Shown: positions 21,610 through 29,233, counted from the first letter of the stretch. The stretch is 38,316 bases of DNA from Oscillospiraceae bacterium (GCA_022792945.1 JAAWBZ010000097.1:1-38316), one strand, 5' to 3'. The notes: generated from the sequence alone by a model not told the origin. Numbers and translations are program-made.

Positions 21610-21707
21610 ACCACCGCCTCCTGGGGGTAGTATGTGGATTTCCAGGATTTTTATTGAAGGGTGCGCCGGGTCTCGACGGAAAAATCCCGGTTTTTTTCAA
21701 AAAACTG

Positions 21708-21736
21708 TTGACAAAACCCGTTGTATCTTCTATAAT
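21708..21736 (+). promoter_or_regulatory. Strong promoter of the tRNA-Met/tRNA-Glu unit
   Basis: Perfect TTGACA (21708-21713), exact 17-base spacer and perfect TATAAT (21731-21736), 28 bases before the first tRNA. Confidence 0.9.
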
Positions 21737-21764
21737 AAATCTCGCCCTTGAATGACGGACATAT

Positions 21765-21840
21765 GGCGGCATAACTCAGTTGGTAGAGTACCCGGTTCAT
21801 ACCCGGCCTGTCGCTGGTTCGAATCCAGCTGCCGCTACCA
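21765..21840 (+). tRNA. tRNA-Met (anticodon CAT)
   Basis: A 76-nt tRNA with encoded CCA. The acceptor GGCGGCA pairs with TGCCGCT (terminal G-U). The anticodon loop TTCATAC gives CAT, and the T-arm is GCTGG-TTCGAAT-CCAGC. The paired first base means it is an elongator, not an initiator. The first anticodon-stem pair (27-43) reads C opposite C, an unusual mismatch. Confidence 0.93.
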
Positions 21841-21843
21841 TCC

Positions 21844-21918
21844 GGCCCGTTGGTCAAGTGGTTAAGACACCGCCCTTTCACGGCGGTAACATGGGTTCGA
21901 GTCCCGTACGGGTCACCA
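21844..21918 (+). tRNA. tRNA-Glu (anticodon TTC)
   Basis: A 75-nt tRNA with encoded CCA, 3 bases after tRNA-Met. The acceptor GGCCCGT pairs with ACGGGTC. The anticodon loop CTTTCAC gives TTC, and the T-arm has GGGTTCGAGTCCC. Confidence 0.95.
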
Positions 21919-21948
21919 GTCGAAACAAGGTCTGTTCGGCTCCGTTTC

Positions 21949-21974
21949 AAGGCGGTCCCTTCAGGGGCCGCCTT
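21949..21974 (+). terminator. Hairpin after the tRNA pair
   Basis: An 11-bp stem, AAGGCGGTCCC (21949-21959) with GGGGCCGCCTT (21964-21974), has one G-U pair and a TTCA loop, but no T-tract. It probably ends the tRNA transcript. Confidence 0.55.
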
Positions 21975-22105
21975 AAAACTGCGCTCACTACCTTTCTTTC
22001 TCCTTGCCGCGGGGCCGCCTGCGGGCGGGACGGGGGTTTTAGTTGGGCGCGGTTCGTGTTTTTTCGGGGGAAGCCCTGGGGTACTGATTTGAGAGGAGAA
22101 TGACG

Positions 22106-23332
22106 ATGGATTACTTGTCCCGCCTGCCGGAGACCACCGCGGTACTGCTGGCGCTGTCGGTAATGCTGTTCGCCAGTTTCGGCATGACTCGCCTCACCAA
22201 GAAGCTGAAGCTCCCCAACGTCAGCGGCTACATCGTCGCCGGCATCCTCATCGGCCCCAGCGTGCTCAACCTGATCCCGGCCAATATCGTCACCCACATG
22301 AGCTTCGTCAGCGATCTGGCGCTGACCTTCATCGCCTTTGGCGTGGGCCAGTTCTTCAAGCGCGAGGCGCTGCGGGAGGTCGGCGGCAAGATTCTGGTTA
22401 TCACCGCCATGGAGTCCATCCTGGCCGGCGTGATTGTGACGGTATTCCTGGGGCTGGTGTTCCGGATGCCGTGGAGCCTGGCGCTGATCCTGGGCGCCAT
22501 CGCCACCGCCACCGCCCCGGCCAGCACCATGATGACCATCAAGCAGTACAAGGCCAAGGGCAACTTTGTCAATATCCTTTTGCAGGTGGTGGCGCTGGAC
22601 GACGCGGTGTGCCTGCTGGTCTACAGCGCCGTCATCGGCGTGGTGGAGGCCACCAGCAGCGGCGCCGTCTCGGCGGGCGACGTGCTGCTGCCCATTGCCT
22701 GGAACATCGCCGCGCTGGCGGCGGGCTTCCTCTGCGGCCTGTGCCTGGGCCGCCTGATGACCGACAGCCGCACCCGGGCCAACCGGCTGATCCTGGCGGT
22801 GGCCATGCTGCTGGGGCTGTCGGGGCTTTGCTCCATCGTGGAAATCTCGCCTCTGCTCTCGTGCATGGTCATGGGCGCGGTGTACGTCAATTATAAGCGC
22901 GACAAGCGCCTGTTCAAGCAGGTGGACCATTTCTCGCCGCCCATCATGTCCCTTTTCTTCGTGCTCTCCGGCATGAATCTGGACGTGCAGATGCTCAAGG
23001 CTGTGGGCGTCGTGGGCGTGGCCTACTTCCTGGTGCGCATCGCGGGCAAATACGCGGGCGCGTATCTGGGGTGCGTAGTGACGGGCGTGGAGAAAAACGT
23101 GCGCAACTACTTAGGACTGGCCCTGATTCCGCAGGCCGGCGTGTCCATCGGCCTGGCAGCCCTGACGCAGCGGATCATGCCTGGGCCGGAGGCTACGGTG
23201 GTCAGTACGGTGATCCTCTCCTCCGCAGTCCTCTACGAGCTGATCGGCCCCGGCAGCGCCAAGCTGGCGCTGCACCTCTCCGGCGCGATCCCGCCTGCCA
23301 AGAAGCCTGAAACGACCAAAACAGCCTCTTAA
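22106..23332 (+). CDS. Cation:proton antiporter (CPA2 / Kef-type membrane domain)
   Basis: A 408-residue protein with about 11-12 hydrophobic helices. Marks of the Na+/H+ exchanger fold are LPNVSGYIVAGILIGPSVL near the start, the central GAIATATAPAST helix and VVALDDAVCLLVY with the two acidic residues of the ion site. There is no C-terminal TrkA/RCK domain, so regulation must come from elsewhere. ATG 22106 is preferred over 22100, since GGAG is 7 bases away rather than 2. It exchanges Na+ or K+ for protons; which ion is unknown. Confidence 0.9.
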   Translation: MDYLSRLPETTAVLLALSVMLFASFGMTRLTKKLKLPNVSGYIVAGILIGPSVLNLIPANIVTHMSFVSDLALTFIAFGVGQFFKREALREVGGKILVITAMESILAGVIVTVFLGLVFRMPWSLALILGAIATATAPASTMMTIKQYKAKGNFVNILLQVVALDDAVCLLVYSAVIGVVEATSSGAVSAGDVLLPIAWNIAALAAGFLCGLCLGRLMTDSRTRANRLILAVAMLLGLSGLCSIVEISPLLSCMVMGAVYVNYKRDKRLFKQVDHFSPPIMSLFFVLSGMNLDVQMLKAVGVVGVAYFLVRIAGKYAGAYLGCVVTGVEKNVRNYLGLALIPQAGVSIGLAALTQRIMPGPEATVVSTVILSSAVLYELIGPGSAKLALHLSGAIPPAKKPETTKTAS

Positions 23333-23338
23333 ACCGGA

Positions 23339-23364
23339 GCGCCGGCCCTTTAGGGCCGGCGCTT
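23339..23364. terminator. Shared terminator between antiporter and acyltransferase
   Basis: A perfect 10-bp stem, GCGCCGGCCC (23339-23348) with GGGCCGGCGC (23353-23362), has a TTTA loop and is followed by TTATT. It lies between two convergent genes. Confidence 0.75.
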
Positions 23365-23833
23365 ATTGCCTGTCTCCCCGCGGCAGAATCCGGGCTGGCT
23401 GGGCCACCACGGTACACCCGGCGGGCACGTCAGTGTGGACCACCGCGCCCGCGCCGATCCGCGCGCCGTCTCCCACCCGGATGCCGCCCACCAGCACGGC
23501 CCCCGCGCCGATCAGACACCCCGTGCCAATGGCCGGAGCCTGTCCGTCCACCTCCCCAATGGTCACGTTCTGATAGATCCGGCACGCTGCCCCGATCCGC
23601 GCATAGCGGGAGATGAACACCCCATGCAGCCCGTGAGGCAGCGATGGAATCCCCTCAAAAACCGCGTCCGGCCCGATATATCCGCCGTGCCGGTGGGCGC
23701 AGCGGCTCATAAAAAACGTGAAAAAGTCCCGCACCGTCCGGCTCCGCGCCCGCGATTTCCACCGGTAAAACCGCCAGAGCCATCGTAAATCGTTGCCTCT
23801 GGAATAGTCGATCAGTGTCCCCCGTAGTCCCAT
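23363..23833 (-). CDS. Left-handed beta-helix acyltransferase (serine acetyltransferase-like)
   Basis: A 156-residue hexapeptide-repeat protein. An N-terminal basic helix region (RWLWRFYRWKSRARSRT) is followed from about residue 55 by [LIV]-G-x(4) turns such as IGPDAVFEG, IGTGCLIGAGAVL, VGDGARIGAGAVV and the closing HTDVPAGCTVVAQPARI. The ISRYARIGAACRIYQNVTIG segment resembles serine O-acetyltransferase, but the N-terminal CysE domain is missing. The acceptor is unknown; similar proteins act on sugars or polysaccharides. ATG 23833 is preferred, with AAGGAG 9 bases upstream. Confidence 0.83.
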   Translation of the reverse strand: MGLRGTLIDYSRGNDLRWLWRFYRWKSRARSRTVRDFFTFFMSRCAHRHGGYIGPDAVFEGIPSLPHGLHGVFISRYARIGAACRIYQNVTIGEVDGQAPAIGTGCLIGAGAVLVGGIRVGDGARIGAGAVVHTDVPAGCTVVAQPARILPRGDRQ

Positions 23834-23950
23834 GCCGCGCACTCCTTGTCCCCATTTGTTTCAGTATAGCAGCTCCGCCGCCCAATTTCCTGACATTTTT
23901 ATGCAAAAAATCTTACATTTTTCATAAAATCGCCTTCAGAAACAGGAAAA

Positions 23951-23972
23951 GGACCGGTCCTGTGACCGGTCC
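23951..23972 (-). terminator. Terminator of the infC-rpmI-rplT operon
   Basis: A 9-bp perfect stem, GGACCGGTC (23951-23959) with GACCGGTCC (23964-23972). On the minus strand it is followed by CCTTTTCCTG. It lies 17 bases past the rplT stop. Confidence 0.75.
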
Positions 23973-23988
23973 CTTTTTATCTGTCTGC

Positions 23989-24342
23989 TTACAGGGCCTT
24001 CTTTGCGACATCCACCAGGGCGGCGAAAGCGTCCTTGTCAGCGATGGCCAGCTCGCTCAGAGCCTTGCGGTTCATCTCGACGCCGGCCTGCTTCAGGCCG
24101 TACATGAAGCGGGAGTAGTTCAGCTCATAGGGCGCCACGGCCGCGGAGATGCGGGTGATCCACAGACGGCGGAAATCACGCTTCTTCAGGCGGCGGCCCA
24201 CATATGCGTACACACCGGACTTCTTGACCGCCTGCTTGGCCATCTTGAAGTGGGTGGACTTGGAACCCCAGTAGCTCTTCGCCAGCTTCAGGGTCTTATT
24301 TCTTCTCTTGCGCGTCATCATCGCGCCTTTGACTCTAGCCAT
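23989..24342 (-). CDS. rplT: 50S ribosomal protein L20
   Basis: A 117-residue basic protein of full L20 length. Marks are [24 protein letters not shown], a [15 protein letters not shown] block and the tail [24 protein letters not shown]. It binds 23S rRNA and is needed for early 50S assembly. In Firmicutes L20 also binds the leader of its own operon to shut it down. The stop-to-start gap from rpmI is 34 bases. Confidence 0.97.
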   Translation of the reverse strand: MARVKGAMMTRKRRNKTLKLAKSYWGSKSTHFKMAKQAVKKSGVYAYVGRRLKKRDFRRLWITRISAAVAPYELNYSRFMYGLKQAGVEMNRKALSELAIADKDAFAALVDVAKKAL

Positions 24343-24376
24343 TTGAAAATCCTCCTATCTAACTCAGCACACCCGA

Positions 24377-24574
24377 TTATTTGTACGGGATCATTTTCTT
24401 CACAGCGGCCTCGTTGGTCACGTCGGCATAGCCGGTCTGGCGCAGGCCTCGGGTCCGCTTGGTGGTCTTTTTGGTGAGGATATGGCTCTTAAAGGCGTGC
24501 GCTCTCTTCACCTTACCGGTCTTGGTGAGGTTGAATCTCTTTTTCGCACCGGAGTGAGTTTTCATCTTAGGCAT
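24377..24574 (-). CDS. rpmI: 50S ribosomal protein L35
   Basis: A 65-residue basic protein with the standard L35 start [20 protein letters not shown] and the tail VKKMIPYK. It is the middle gene of infC-rpmI-rplT. A clear AAGGAG precedes ATG 24574. Confidence 0.97.
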   Translation of the reverse strand: MPKMKTHSGAKKRFNLTKTGKVKRAHAFKSHILTKKTTKRTRGLRQTGYADVTNEAAVKKMIPYK

Positions 24575-24601
24575 TTGGGTGGTTCTCCTTCCAACTGTGA
24601 T

Positions 24602-25120
24602 TTACTTGACAGGCTTGGGGCTGAGGAACATGGACATATGCCTGCCGTCGAGCTTGGGATTTTTATCCACATTGGCAATCTCCGCGCAGGACGCGCCGAA
24701 CCTGAGCAGCAGCTCCTCGCCAATGGAGGTGTGCGCCATCTCGCGGCCGCGGAAGCGGACCGTGACCTTGACGCGGTTGCCCTCGGTCAGGAACTTCTGC
24801 GCGTTTTTCAGCTTCACATTGAAGTCGGCCACGTCGATGTTGGGGGACATCCGGACCTCCTTGATCTCGACGATGCGCTGGTTTTTCTTGGCTTCCTTGT
24901 CCTTTTTGACCTGCTCGAAGCGGTATTTGCCGTAGTCCATAATCTTGCACACGGGCGGCTTGGCGCTGGGCGAGATCTTGACCAGGTCGAGATCTTTGTC
25001 AAAGGCCAGCCTCTGCGCATCCGCCGCGGACATAATGCCCAGCTGGGCGCCGTCGGAGCCGATGACGCGGACTTCCTTGTCACGGATCTCCTCGTTGAGC
25101 TGATGATCTAGTTTGCCGAT
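24602..25120 (-). CDS. infC: Translation initiation factor IF-3 (non-AUG start)
   Basis: A 172-residue IF-3 that binds the 30S subunit and proofreads initiator tRNA and start codons. The N domain begins GKLDHQLNEEIRDKEVRVIG. The linker and C domain show KDKEAKKNQRIVEIKEVRM, RVKVTVRFRGREM and the closing KLDGRHMSMFLSPK. The complete N domain fits only if translation begins at ATC (25120-25118), 7 bases after a perfect AGGAGGTG. The first ATG (25033) would delete the conserved start. Rare AUU/AUC starts are the known basis of infC autoregulation, because IF-3 rejects non-AUG codons. Confidence 0.95.
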   Translation of the reverse strand: MGKLDHQLNEEIRDKEVRVIGSDGAQLGIMSAADAQRLAFDKDLDLVKISPSAKPPVCKIMDYGKYRFEQVKKDKEAKKNQRIVEIKEVRMSPNIDVADFNVKLKNAQKFLTEGNRVKVTVRFRGREMAHTSIGEELLLRFGASCAEIANVDKNPKLDGRHMSMFLSPKPVK

Positions 25121-25272
25121 GGGAAAGCACCTCCTGTTTCAAAAGAAAAATCGTGCGGACACAAAGCGCCCGCACAAAGACCATCCCAGCAAACTGGGGG
25201 GAATTCCCTGTTGACCCCGTGGCCCTGCGGCCAGAGGTGAGGCGCGGCGCATCCGCTCCTTCTTTATTTTAC
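25121..25272 (-). promoter_or_regulatory. infC operon leader, L20-leader type with attenuator
   Basis: The transcript from the promoter at 25279-25307 has an untranslated leader of about 150 nt. Near its end a hairpin (GTGCGG at 25175-25170 with CCGCAC at 25158-25153 on the minus strand) is followed by TTTTTCTTTT, an intrinsic terminator. A CCCAG/CTGGG hairpin (25185-25198) lies just upstream. This matches the Firmicute L20 leader, where L20 binding promotes early termination. Position and structure support the call; a covariance search was not possible. Confidence 0.7.
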
Positions 25273-25278
25273 CCAAGT

Positions 25279-25307
25279 ATTATATGCCATCCTGCCGCAG
25301 CTGTCAA
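25279..25307 (-). promoter_or_regulatory. Promoter of infC-rpmI-rplT
   Basis: On the minus strand a perfect TTGACA (25307-25302), an exact 17-base spacer and a perfect TATAAT (25284-25279). Confidence 0.9.
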
Positions 25308-25309
25308 GT

Positions 25310-25664
25310 GCTTTTTCACCGTTTTTTCCATGAGGGAATGCTGGAAATAGGCGCGAAAGCCTTTGCGGAACAGTGGGTACGTTGTATGAGCGTTTGCCAC
25401 GGGTGCATGCGTGCTATCGACTGGATAAAACAACCGTCGGAAAGAATATGCCTGTTGACCCTGAACCCGTTTTCGTGATCAAGGGGAACGGGCGCGACCG
25501 CTTCGTGCCAGATGACAGCGCGGTAATCGTCGGGCGGGCAGTTCAGTCCGTCCAGAAGAAGAGAAGCGCAAACTGCCCGTTGCATTTGTGCTGCATTGGA
25601 AAACCTGTCCGAATACAGGGGATTTCCTGCGGAGCGGGAGGGGGTGAGCGCATTGGCCCCATCA
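25310..25664. other. About 350 bases with no recognised gene
   Basis: Open frames exist on both strands (25316-25678 minus, 25373-25711 plus) but neither product resembles a family I know. Both lack clear ribosome binding sites. The composition is less GC-rich than the flanks. It may be a gene relic or a noncoding insert. The left part overlaps sequence upstream of the infC promoter. Confidence 0.4.
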
Positions 25665-25706
25665 CGCAAAAATACCACCAGCCTTTAGGCCAGCGGTATT
25701 TTTGCG
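25665..25706. terminator. Strong bidirectional terminator
   Basis: A 12-bp perfect stem, CGCAAAAATACC (25665-25676) with GGTATTTTTGCG (25695-25706), encloses a second GCC/GGC pairing. A and T tracts on both sides allow function in either direction. It ends the 54-aa gene at 25708-25872. Confidence 0.8.
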
Positions 25707-25707
25707 T

Positions 25708-25872
25708 TTAATCCACATCCGCGTAGTCATCGTACTCCGAGGGACGCTTTTTGCGCATGCAGCAGTGGTGCGGCGCGGTGAGCTTATCCCAATAGCCGAT
25801 GACCAGGCACACAAAACCCGCAAAGGCCAGGCTCGCGCCCACGATCTTCAGAACAAATCTTGCCATTTTCAT
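25708..25872 (-). CDS. Small single-pass membrane protein (54 aa)
   Basis: A 54-residue protein that starts KMARFVLKIVGASLAFAG. It has one transmembrane helix (about residues 6-27) and a tail with CCMRKKRPSEYDDYADVD. The purine-rich GGGGGCGGAAGT precedes ATG 25872, and a strong terminator follows the stop directly. The basic-then-acidic tail looks like small membrane proteins seen in other Oscillospiraceae. I recall no function. Confidence 0.72.
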   Translation of the reverse strand: MKMARFVLKIVGASLAFAGFVCLVIGYWDKLTAPHHCCMRKKRPSEYDDYADVD

Positions 25873-25948
25873 ACTTCCGCCCCCTTTACGGTCAGGTGAT
25901 GCCTACAGTATACCGTGAATTCGCCGAAATGGCAAGTGTTTTTCTGTG

Positions 25949-26467
25949 CTAAACGCGCCGGATGGCGTCCGGGCGGCGGGGCTTGGGCGCCGGGAGGGAG
26001 CCGTCGGGGTAGCCCAGGATGCAGTGGCCTACGCCGATATAGTGCTCGGGAACGCCCCAGGCCCGCAGCAGCGCCTTGCCCTCCGGGGCGGCGAACACCT
26101 CGCGGGCCCGGTGGATCCAGCAGGACCCCACGCCTAGGGCGCTGGCAGCCAGCATCAGATTGCCAATGACCAGGCTGCCGTCCTCCACGCAGGTGCTCCG
26201 CGCCGGGTCCGCCAGCACCGCCACCACCGTGGGCGCGCCGTAGAACGGGTCCCCGCCGCCGCCCAGGACCGCGGCGTTGAGCCGCTGGAGCTGCGCGCGG
26301 GTCTCCGGGTCCTGAACAGCCACCAGCACGGCGGGCTGCGCCCCCATGCCGCTGGCGGCCCAAGTGCCGGCCTCCAGAATGGCGGCGAGGTCCGCCTCGC
26401 GCAGCGGCTCTGAGCGATACCGGCGGCAGCTGCGGCGCGAGGCGATGGCCCTGAGAACTTCATTCAT
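25949..26467 (-). CDS. Nitroreductase family protein
   Basis: A 172-residue FMN-dependent oxidoreductase of the nitroreductase fold. The start AIASRRSCRRYRSEPL carries the phosphate-binding Arg and Ser residues. The middle has AGTWAASGMGAQPAVLVAV, and the end has SALGVGSCWIHRAREVF with CILGYPDG. It transfers electrons from NAD(P)H to nitro, quinone or flavin acceptors; the in vivo substrate is unknown. It begins 13 bases after the Fe-S aldo/keto reductase stop and so shares its transcript. Confidence 0.9.
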   Translation of the reverse strand: MNEVLRAIASRRSCRRYRSEPLREADLAAILEAGTWAASGMGAQPAVLVAVQDPETRAQLQRLNAAVLGGGGDPFYGAPTVVAVLADPARSTCVEDGSLVIGNLMLAASALGVGSCWIHRAREVFAAPEGKALLRAWGVPEHYIGVGHCILGYPDGSLPAPKPRRPDAIRRV

Positions 26468-26480
26468 GCAAAGCGCCTCC

Positions 26481-27605
26481 TTACTTCTCCAGCAGGTCGC
26501 GGGCCCGCTGCAGTTCCTGGATGATGGAGATATGCTGCGGGCAAACCGCCTCGCACTGGCCGCACTGCACGCACTTGGACGCCAGACCGCCGGTGTGGGT
26601 CTCCCAGGCGTAGTTCCCCAGCGCCCCCGGCAGGTTGCGGTAGATGAGGTAGTTGTTCATCGCCCGGAAGATGCCCGGAATGGCGACGCCCTGGGGACAG
26701 CCCTTCACGCAGTACTGGCACCGGGTGCACGGAATCTGCGGCACCGCCGCCAGGATATCCCGCACCTGCCCAATGGCGGCGCGCTCCACCACGTCCAGGG
26801 GCTTGAAGTGCTTCATATAGGACACATTATCCGCCAGCTGCGACAGGTTGGACATGCCGCTGAGCACCGTGATGACCCCCTCCAGGGACGCGGCAAAGCG
26901 GACGGCCCATGACGCCGGGGATGACTCAGGGTGCACCGACCGCAGCGCCTGCAGGCCGGCCTCCGGCAGCGTCGCCAGCGATCCGCCCTTCACCGGCTCC
27001 ATGATGACCACCGGCTTTCCGTGCCGCCGCGCCGTCTCATAGCACAGCCGCGACTGAACCGAGGGGCTTTCCCAGTCGGCATAGTTGATCTGCAGCTGGA
27101 CGAAATCGGCGTCGGGGTAGCGCTCGGTGAGCAGCCGCTCCAGAACCTCGGCGCTGTCGTGGAAGGAGAAGCCCAGGCTGCGGATCAGTCCCTCCCGCTT
27201 CCGCTCCTGCAAAAAGCTCCAAATTTCGTACTTTTCAAACACGTCCGTCCGGTCGTCGCCCAGGTTGTGCATGAGGTAGAAGTCGAAATACCCCGCGCCG
27301 GTGCGCTCCAGGGACGTCCAGAACATCTGCCGCGCCTCTTCCCTGGACTTGGCCCCGGCCCAGGCGGGCAGCTTGGTGGCCAGCTGGAAGCGGCTTCGGG
27401 GATAGCGCTCCACCAGGGCGATGCGGGCGGCCTCCTCGGACTTGCCGTTGAGATAGCCGTAGGCGGTGTCGAAATAGGTGAAGCCCTGCTCCAGGAACAG
27501 GTCCACCATCTGCTTGGTCTGCTCGATATCCACGTCCTCGCCGATCATCGGCAGACGCATCAGGCCGAAGCCCAGCTTCGGGATCGATTCCCCTATGTAA
27601 GCCAT
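26481..27605 (-). CDS. Aldo/keto reductase with C-terminal 4Fe-4S clusters
   Basis: A 374-residue protein. Residues 1-280 form an aldo/keto reductase barrel: KLGFGLMRLP, the catalytic Asp and Tyr in YFDTAYGYLNG, Lys in LATKLP, and YLMHNLGDD. The C-terminal part holds two ferredoxin motifs, CTRCQYCVKGCPQG and CVQCGQCEAVCPQH, each CxxCxxCxxxCP. Such fused enzymes are common in anaerobes and link barrel chemistry to ferredoxin-type electron flow; the substrate is unknown. It is first in an operon with the nitroreductase. Confidence 0.93.
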   Translation of the reverse strand: MAYIGESIPKLGFGLMRLPMIGEDVDIEQTKQMVDLFLEQGFTYFDTAYGYLNGKSEEAARIALVERYPRSRFQLATKLPAWAGAKSREEARQMFWTSLERTGAGYFDFYLMHNLGDDRTDVFEKYEIWSFLQERKREGLIRSLGFSFHDSAEVLERLLTERYPDADFVQLQINYADWESPSVQSRLCYETARRHGKPVVIMEPVKGGSLATLPEAGLQALRSVHPESSPASWAVRFAASLEGVITVLSGMSNLSQLADNVSYMKHFKPLDVVERAAIGQVRDILAAVPQIPCTRCQYCVKGCPQGVAIPGIFRAMNNYLIYRNLPGALGNYAWETHTGGLASKCVQCGQCEAVCPQHISIIQELQRARDLLEK

Positions 27606-27648
27606 ATTCTTTACCCCACTTTCCGGCGCGGCGCGCCTTTTGCCCTCT

Positions 27649-27677
27649 ATTTTACCACGAACGGCGCGGTTTGTCTA
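27649..27677 (-). promoter_or_regulatory. Promoter of the aldo/keto reductase-nitroreductase operon
   Basis: On the minus strand TAGACA (27677-27672), a 17-base spacer and TAAAAT (27654-27649) lie about 45 bases before ATG 27605. Confidence 0.6.
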
Positions 27678-27685
27678 GGAGGGGC

Positions 27686-27714
27686 TTGCGCGGCGGAGGC
27701 GTCTGTGTTAGAAT
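27686..27714 (+). promoter_or_regulatory. Promoter of the NTF2-like gene
   Basis: TTGCGC (27686-27691), a 17-base spacer and TAGAAT (27709-27714). The 5' leader then holds a small inverted repeat, CCGCA-AAC-TGCGG (27725-27737). It diverges from the aldo/keto reductase promoter only 9 bases away. Confidence 0.55.
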
Positions 27715-27754
27715 GGCCCTAATACCGCAAACTGCGGAAGAACGGGGGATTTTT

Positions 27755-28123
27755 ATGGACGTAACCGGATTCTGGCGGGCGGTCCTGGACCAGGACGCGG
27801 CAGCGATCCGGAGGTATTTCGCGCCGGACGCCCAGGTCCGCTGGCCCTGCACCGGCGAGCGCTTCACCGTGGAGGAATTCCTCCGTGCCAACTGCGAGTA
27901 CCCCGGCGACTGGGACGGCGCGGTGGAGCGGACCGAGCGGCTGGGGGACCTGTGGATCACCGTCACGCGGGTCTGGTCCCGGGACCGGACACTGCGCTTC
28001 CATGTGACGTCGTTCCTCCGGACGGCCGGCGGCAGAATCACCGAATTGGAGGAATTCTGGGCCGAGGACGGCGCCGCGCCGCAGTGGCGGCGGGACATGG
28101 GGATCGGGACCGCGCGCTCCTAG
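27755..28123 (+). CDS. NTF2-like / SnoaL-type small protein
   Basis: A 122-residue protein with the NTF2-like fold pattern: a start helix DVTGFWRAVLDQDAAAIRRYFAPDA and an FTVEEFLRANCEY loop. Curved strands follow (DLWITVTRVWSRD, LRFHVTSFLR) with a closing ITELEEFWAED. Members can be isomerases, hydrolases or immunity-like binding proteins; no catalytic pair can be assigned. ATG 27755 is chosen over the longer frame because it follows GGGGGA. It is 36 bases ahead of the YitT-like gene and may be cotranscribed. Confidence 0.78.
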   Translation: MDVTGFWRAVLDQDAAAIRRYFAPDAQVRWPCTGERFTVEEFLRANCEYPGDWDGAVERTERLGDLWITVTRVWSRDRTLRFHVTSFLRTAGGRITELEEFWAEDGAAPQWRRDMGIGTARS

Positions 28124-28159
28124 CCGCCCGGCGGATATCACCTGCAAAGGAGCCTTGTC

Positions 28160-28771
28160 ATGCGTACCAAGCGCGCCGCCCTGCGGCACTATGCCCTGCT
28201 GTTTCTCGGCGCGGCCATTCTGGCCTTCGGCCTCTATAACGTCCACAGCCGCACGCAGATCACCGAGGGCGGCGTCCTGGGCACAACGCTGCTGTTGCAG
28301 CACTGGTTCGGCATTTCGCCGGGAGTCTCCGGCGTGGTGCTGGACACCCTCTGCTACCTTCTGGGCCTGCGGCTGCTGGGGCGGGCGTTTTTGAAGAACG
28401 CGCTGTTCGCCAGCCTCTCCTTCTCCCTCTGTTATAATGTGTTCGAGCGGGCAGGCTATGTCCTCCCCGACCTCACCCCCTGGCCTCTGGCGGCGGCGCT
28501 GCTGGGCGGATGCTTTGTGGGCGTGGGGGTAGGCATCGTGGTGCGCCAGGGCGGCGCGTCCGGGGGCGACGACGCACTGGCTCTGGTGATCGCCAAGCTG
28601 GCCCGCTGCCGTATCTCTCTGGCCTACCTGGCCACGGACCTGACGGTGCTGCTGCTCTCCCTCAGCTATATCCCCCTGCGCCGCATCGCCTATTCCCTTG
28701 TCACTGTGACCCTCTCATCCTTCCTGATTGACCGTATCCAGGGAAAAGACGGTGCCAAATGTCAAGAGTAA
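28160..28771 (+). CDS. YitT-family membrane protein
   Basis: A 203-residue membrane protein with five or six hydrophobic helices. The segment TQITEGGVLGTTLLL and the later GGASGGDDALALVIAK are YitT (DUF161) marks, but the C-terminal DUF2179 cytosolic domain of most YitT proteins is absent. The function is unproven; some relatives are called transporters. AAAGGAG precedes ATG 28160. A terminator follows at 28803. Confidence 0.85.
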   Translation: MRTKRAALRHYALLFLGAAILAFGLYNVHSRTQITEGGVLGTTLLLQHWFGISPGVSGVVLDTLCYLLGLRLLGRAFLKNALFASLSFSLCYNVFERAGYVLPDLTPWPLAAALLGGCFVGVGVGIVVRQGGASGGDDALALVIAKLARCRISLAYLATDLTVLLLSLSYIPLRRIAYSLVTVTLSSFLIDRIQGKDGAKCQE

Positions 28772-28802
28772 ATTAAAAAATTCAAAAATTTTCCCGACTT
28801 GT

Positions 28803-28841
28803 AAAAACATGGGTTCCGCGCGGTGCAGGGTCCCTGTTTTT
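28803..28841 (+). terminator. Terminator after the YitT-like gene
   Basis: AAAAACATGGG (from 28803) pairs with CCCTGTTTTT (ending 28841), with a single bulged T, and ends in a T-tract. Confidence 0.6.
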
Positions 28842-28930
28842 CTCCTTTTCAGGTCGAAGCAGGCGCACGAAAGCGAATCCAGGCGTTTTCAGCTCTGCCG
28901 TGGGATTTGACCACGTAAGAGGACGTATCC

Positions 28931-29026
28931 ATGAGCGAAAAGTGTTATAGTCTCCGCTTTCTGCCGCTGTTCGCAGGGAAGGAAATACCCATAAGGAAGT
29001 ATGGAATGAAGGAATTGCCGGTTTGA
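28931..29026 (+). CDS. Small ORF that continues in frame past a UGA to 29128
   Basis: ATG 28931 opens a 31-residue frame (MSEKCYSLRFLPLFAGKEIP...) that stops at TGA 29024-29026. The same frame then stays open for 33 more codons (TAVKPGGTGPMNAE..., ending DFKWNV) to TAA 29126-29128. A strong terminator begins at once. GAGG lies 8 bases before the ATG. It could be a small protein, a broken gene, or part of a structured RNA. No family is recognised, and no selenocysteine or pyrrolysine machinery is visible. Confidence 0.35.
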   Translation: MSEKCYSLRFLPLFAGKEIPIRKYGMKELPV

Positions 29027-29126
29027 ACTGCGGTGAAGCCGGGAGGAACTGGCCCGATGAACGCGGAAAGCACGCAAGACCGGCCTATCCAAACTGCGGA
29101 TGGTCCAGATTTTAAGTGGAATGTGT

Positions 29127-29168
29127 AAGCGCTGCTTGCCAGACTTGGCAAGCGGTGCTTATATTTTT
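29127..29168 (+). terminator. Very strong terminator of the small transcript
   Basis: A 14-bp stem, AAGCGCTGCTTGCC (29127-29140) with GGCAAGCGGTGCTT (29147-29160), has two G-U pairs and is followed by ATATTTTTT. It shows that a transcript ends here, although no conventional gene precedes it. Confidence 0.85.
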
Positions 29169-29233
29169 TGTTTGAAAGTGTAAAACACGTCCTGAAACCT
29201 ATTCATCCCGGGGATTTGCGACATAAAACCCGG

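Noticed and set aside
19769-21772. Long minus-strand extension upstream of the D,D-carboxypeptidase, opposite mtaB
   Set aside because: The carboxypeptidase signal peptide and ribosome binding site set the start at 19768; the extension is the shadow of mtaB.
28889-29151. Minus-strand frames opposite the small UGA-interrupted ORF
   Set aside because: The strong terminator is oriented with a plus-strand T-tract and no minus-strand ribosome binding site was found. They were left out, though the locus itself is reported.
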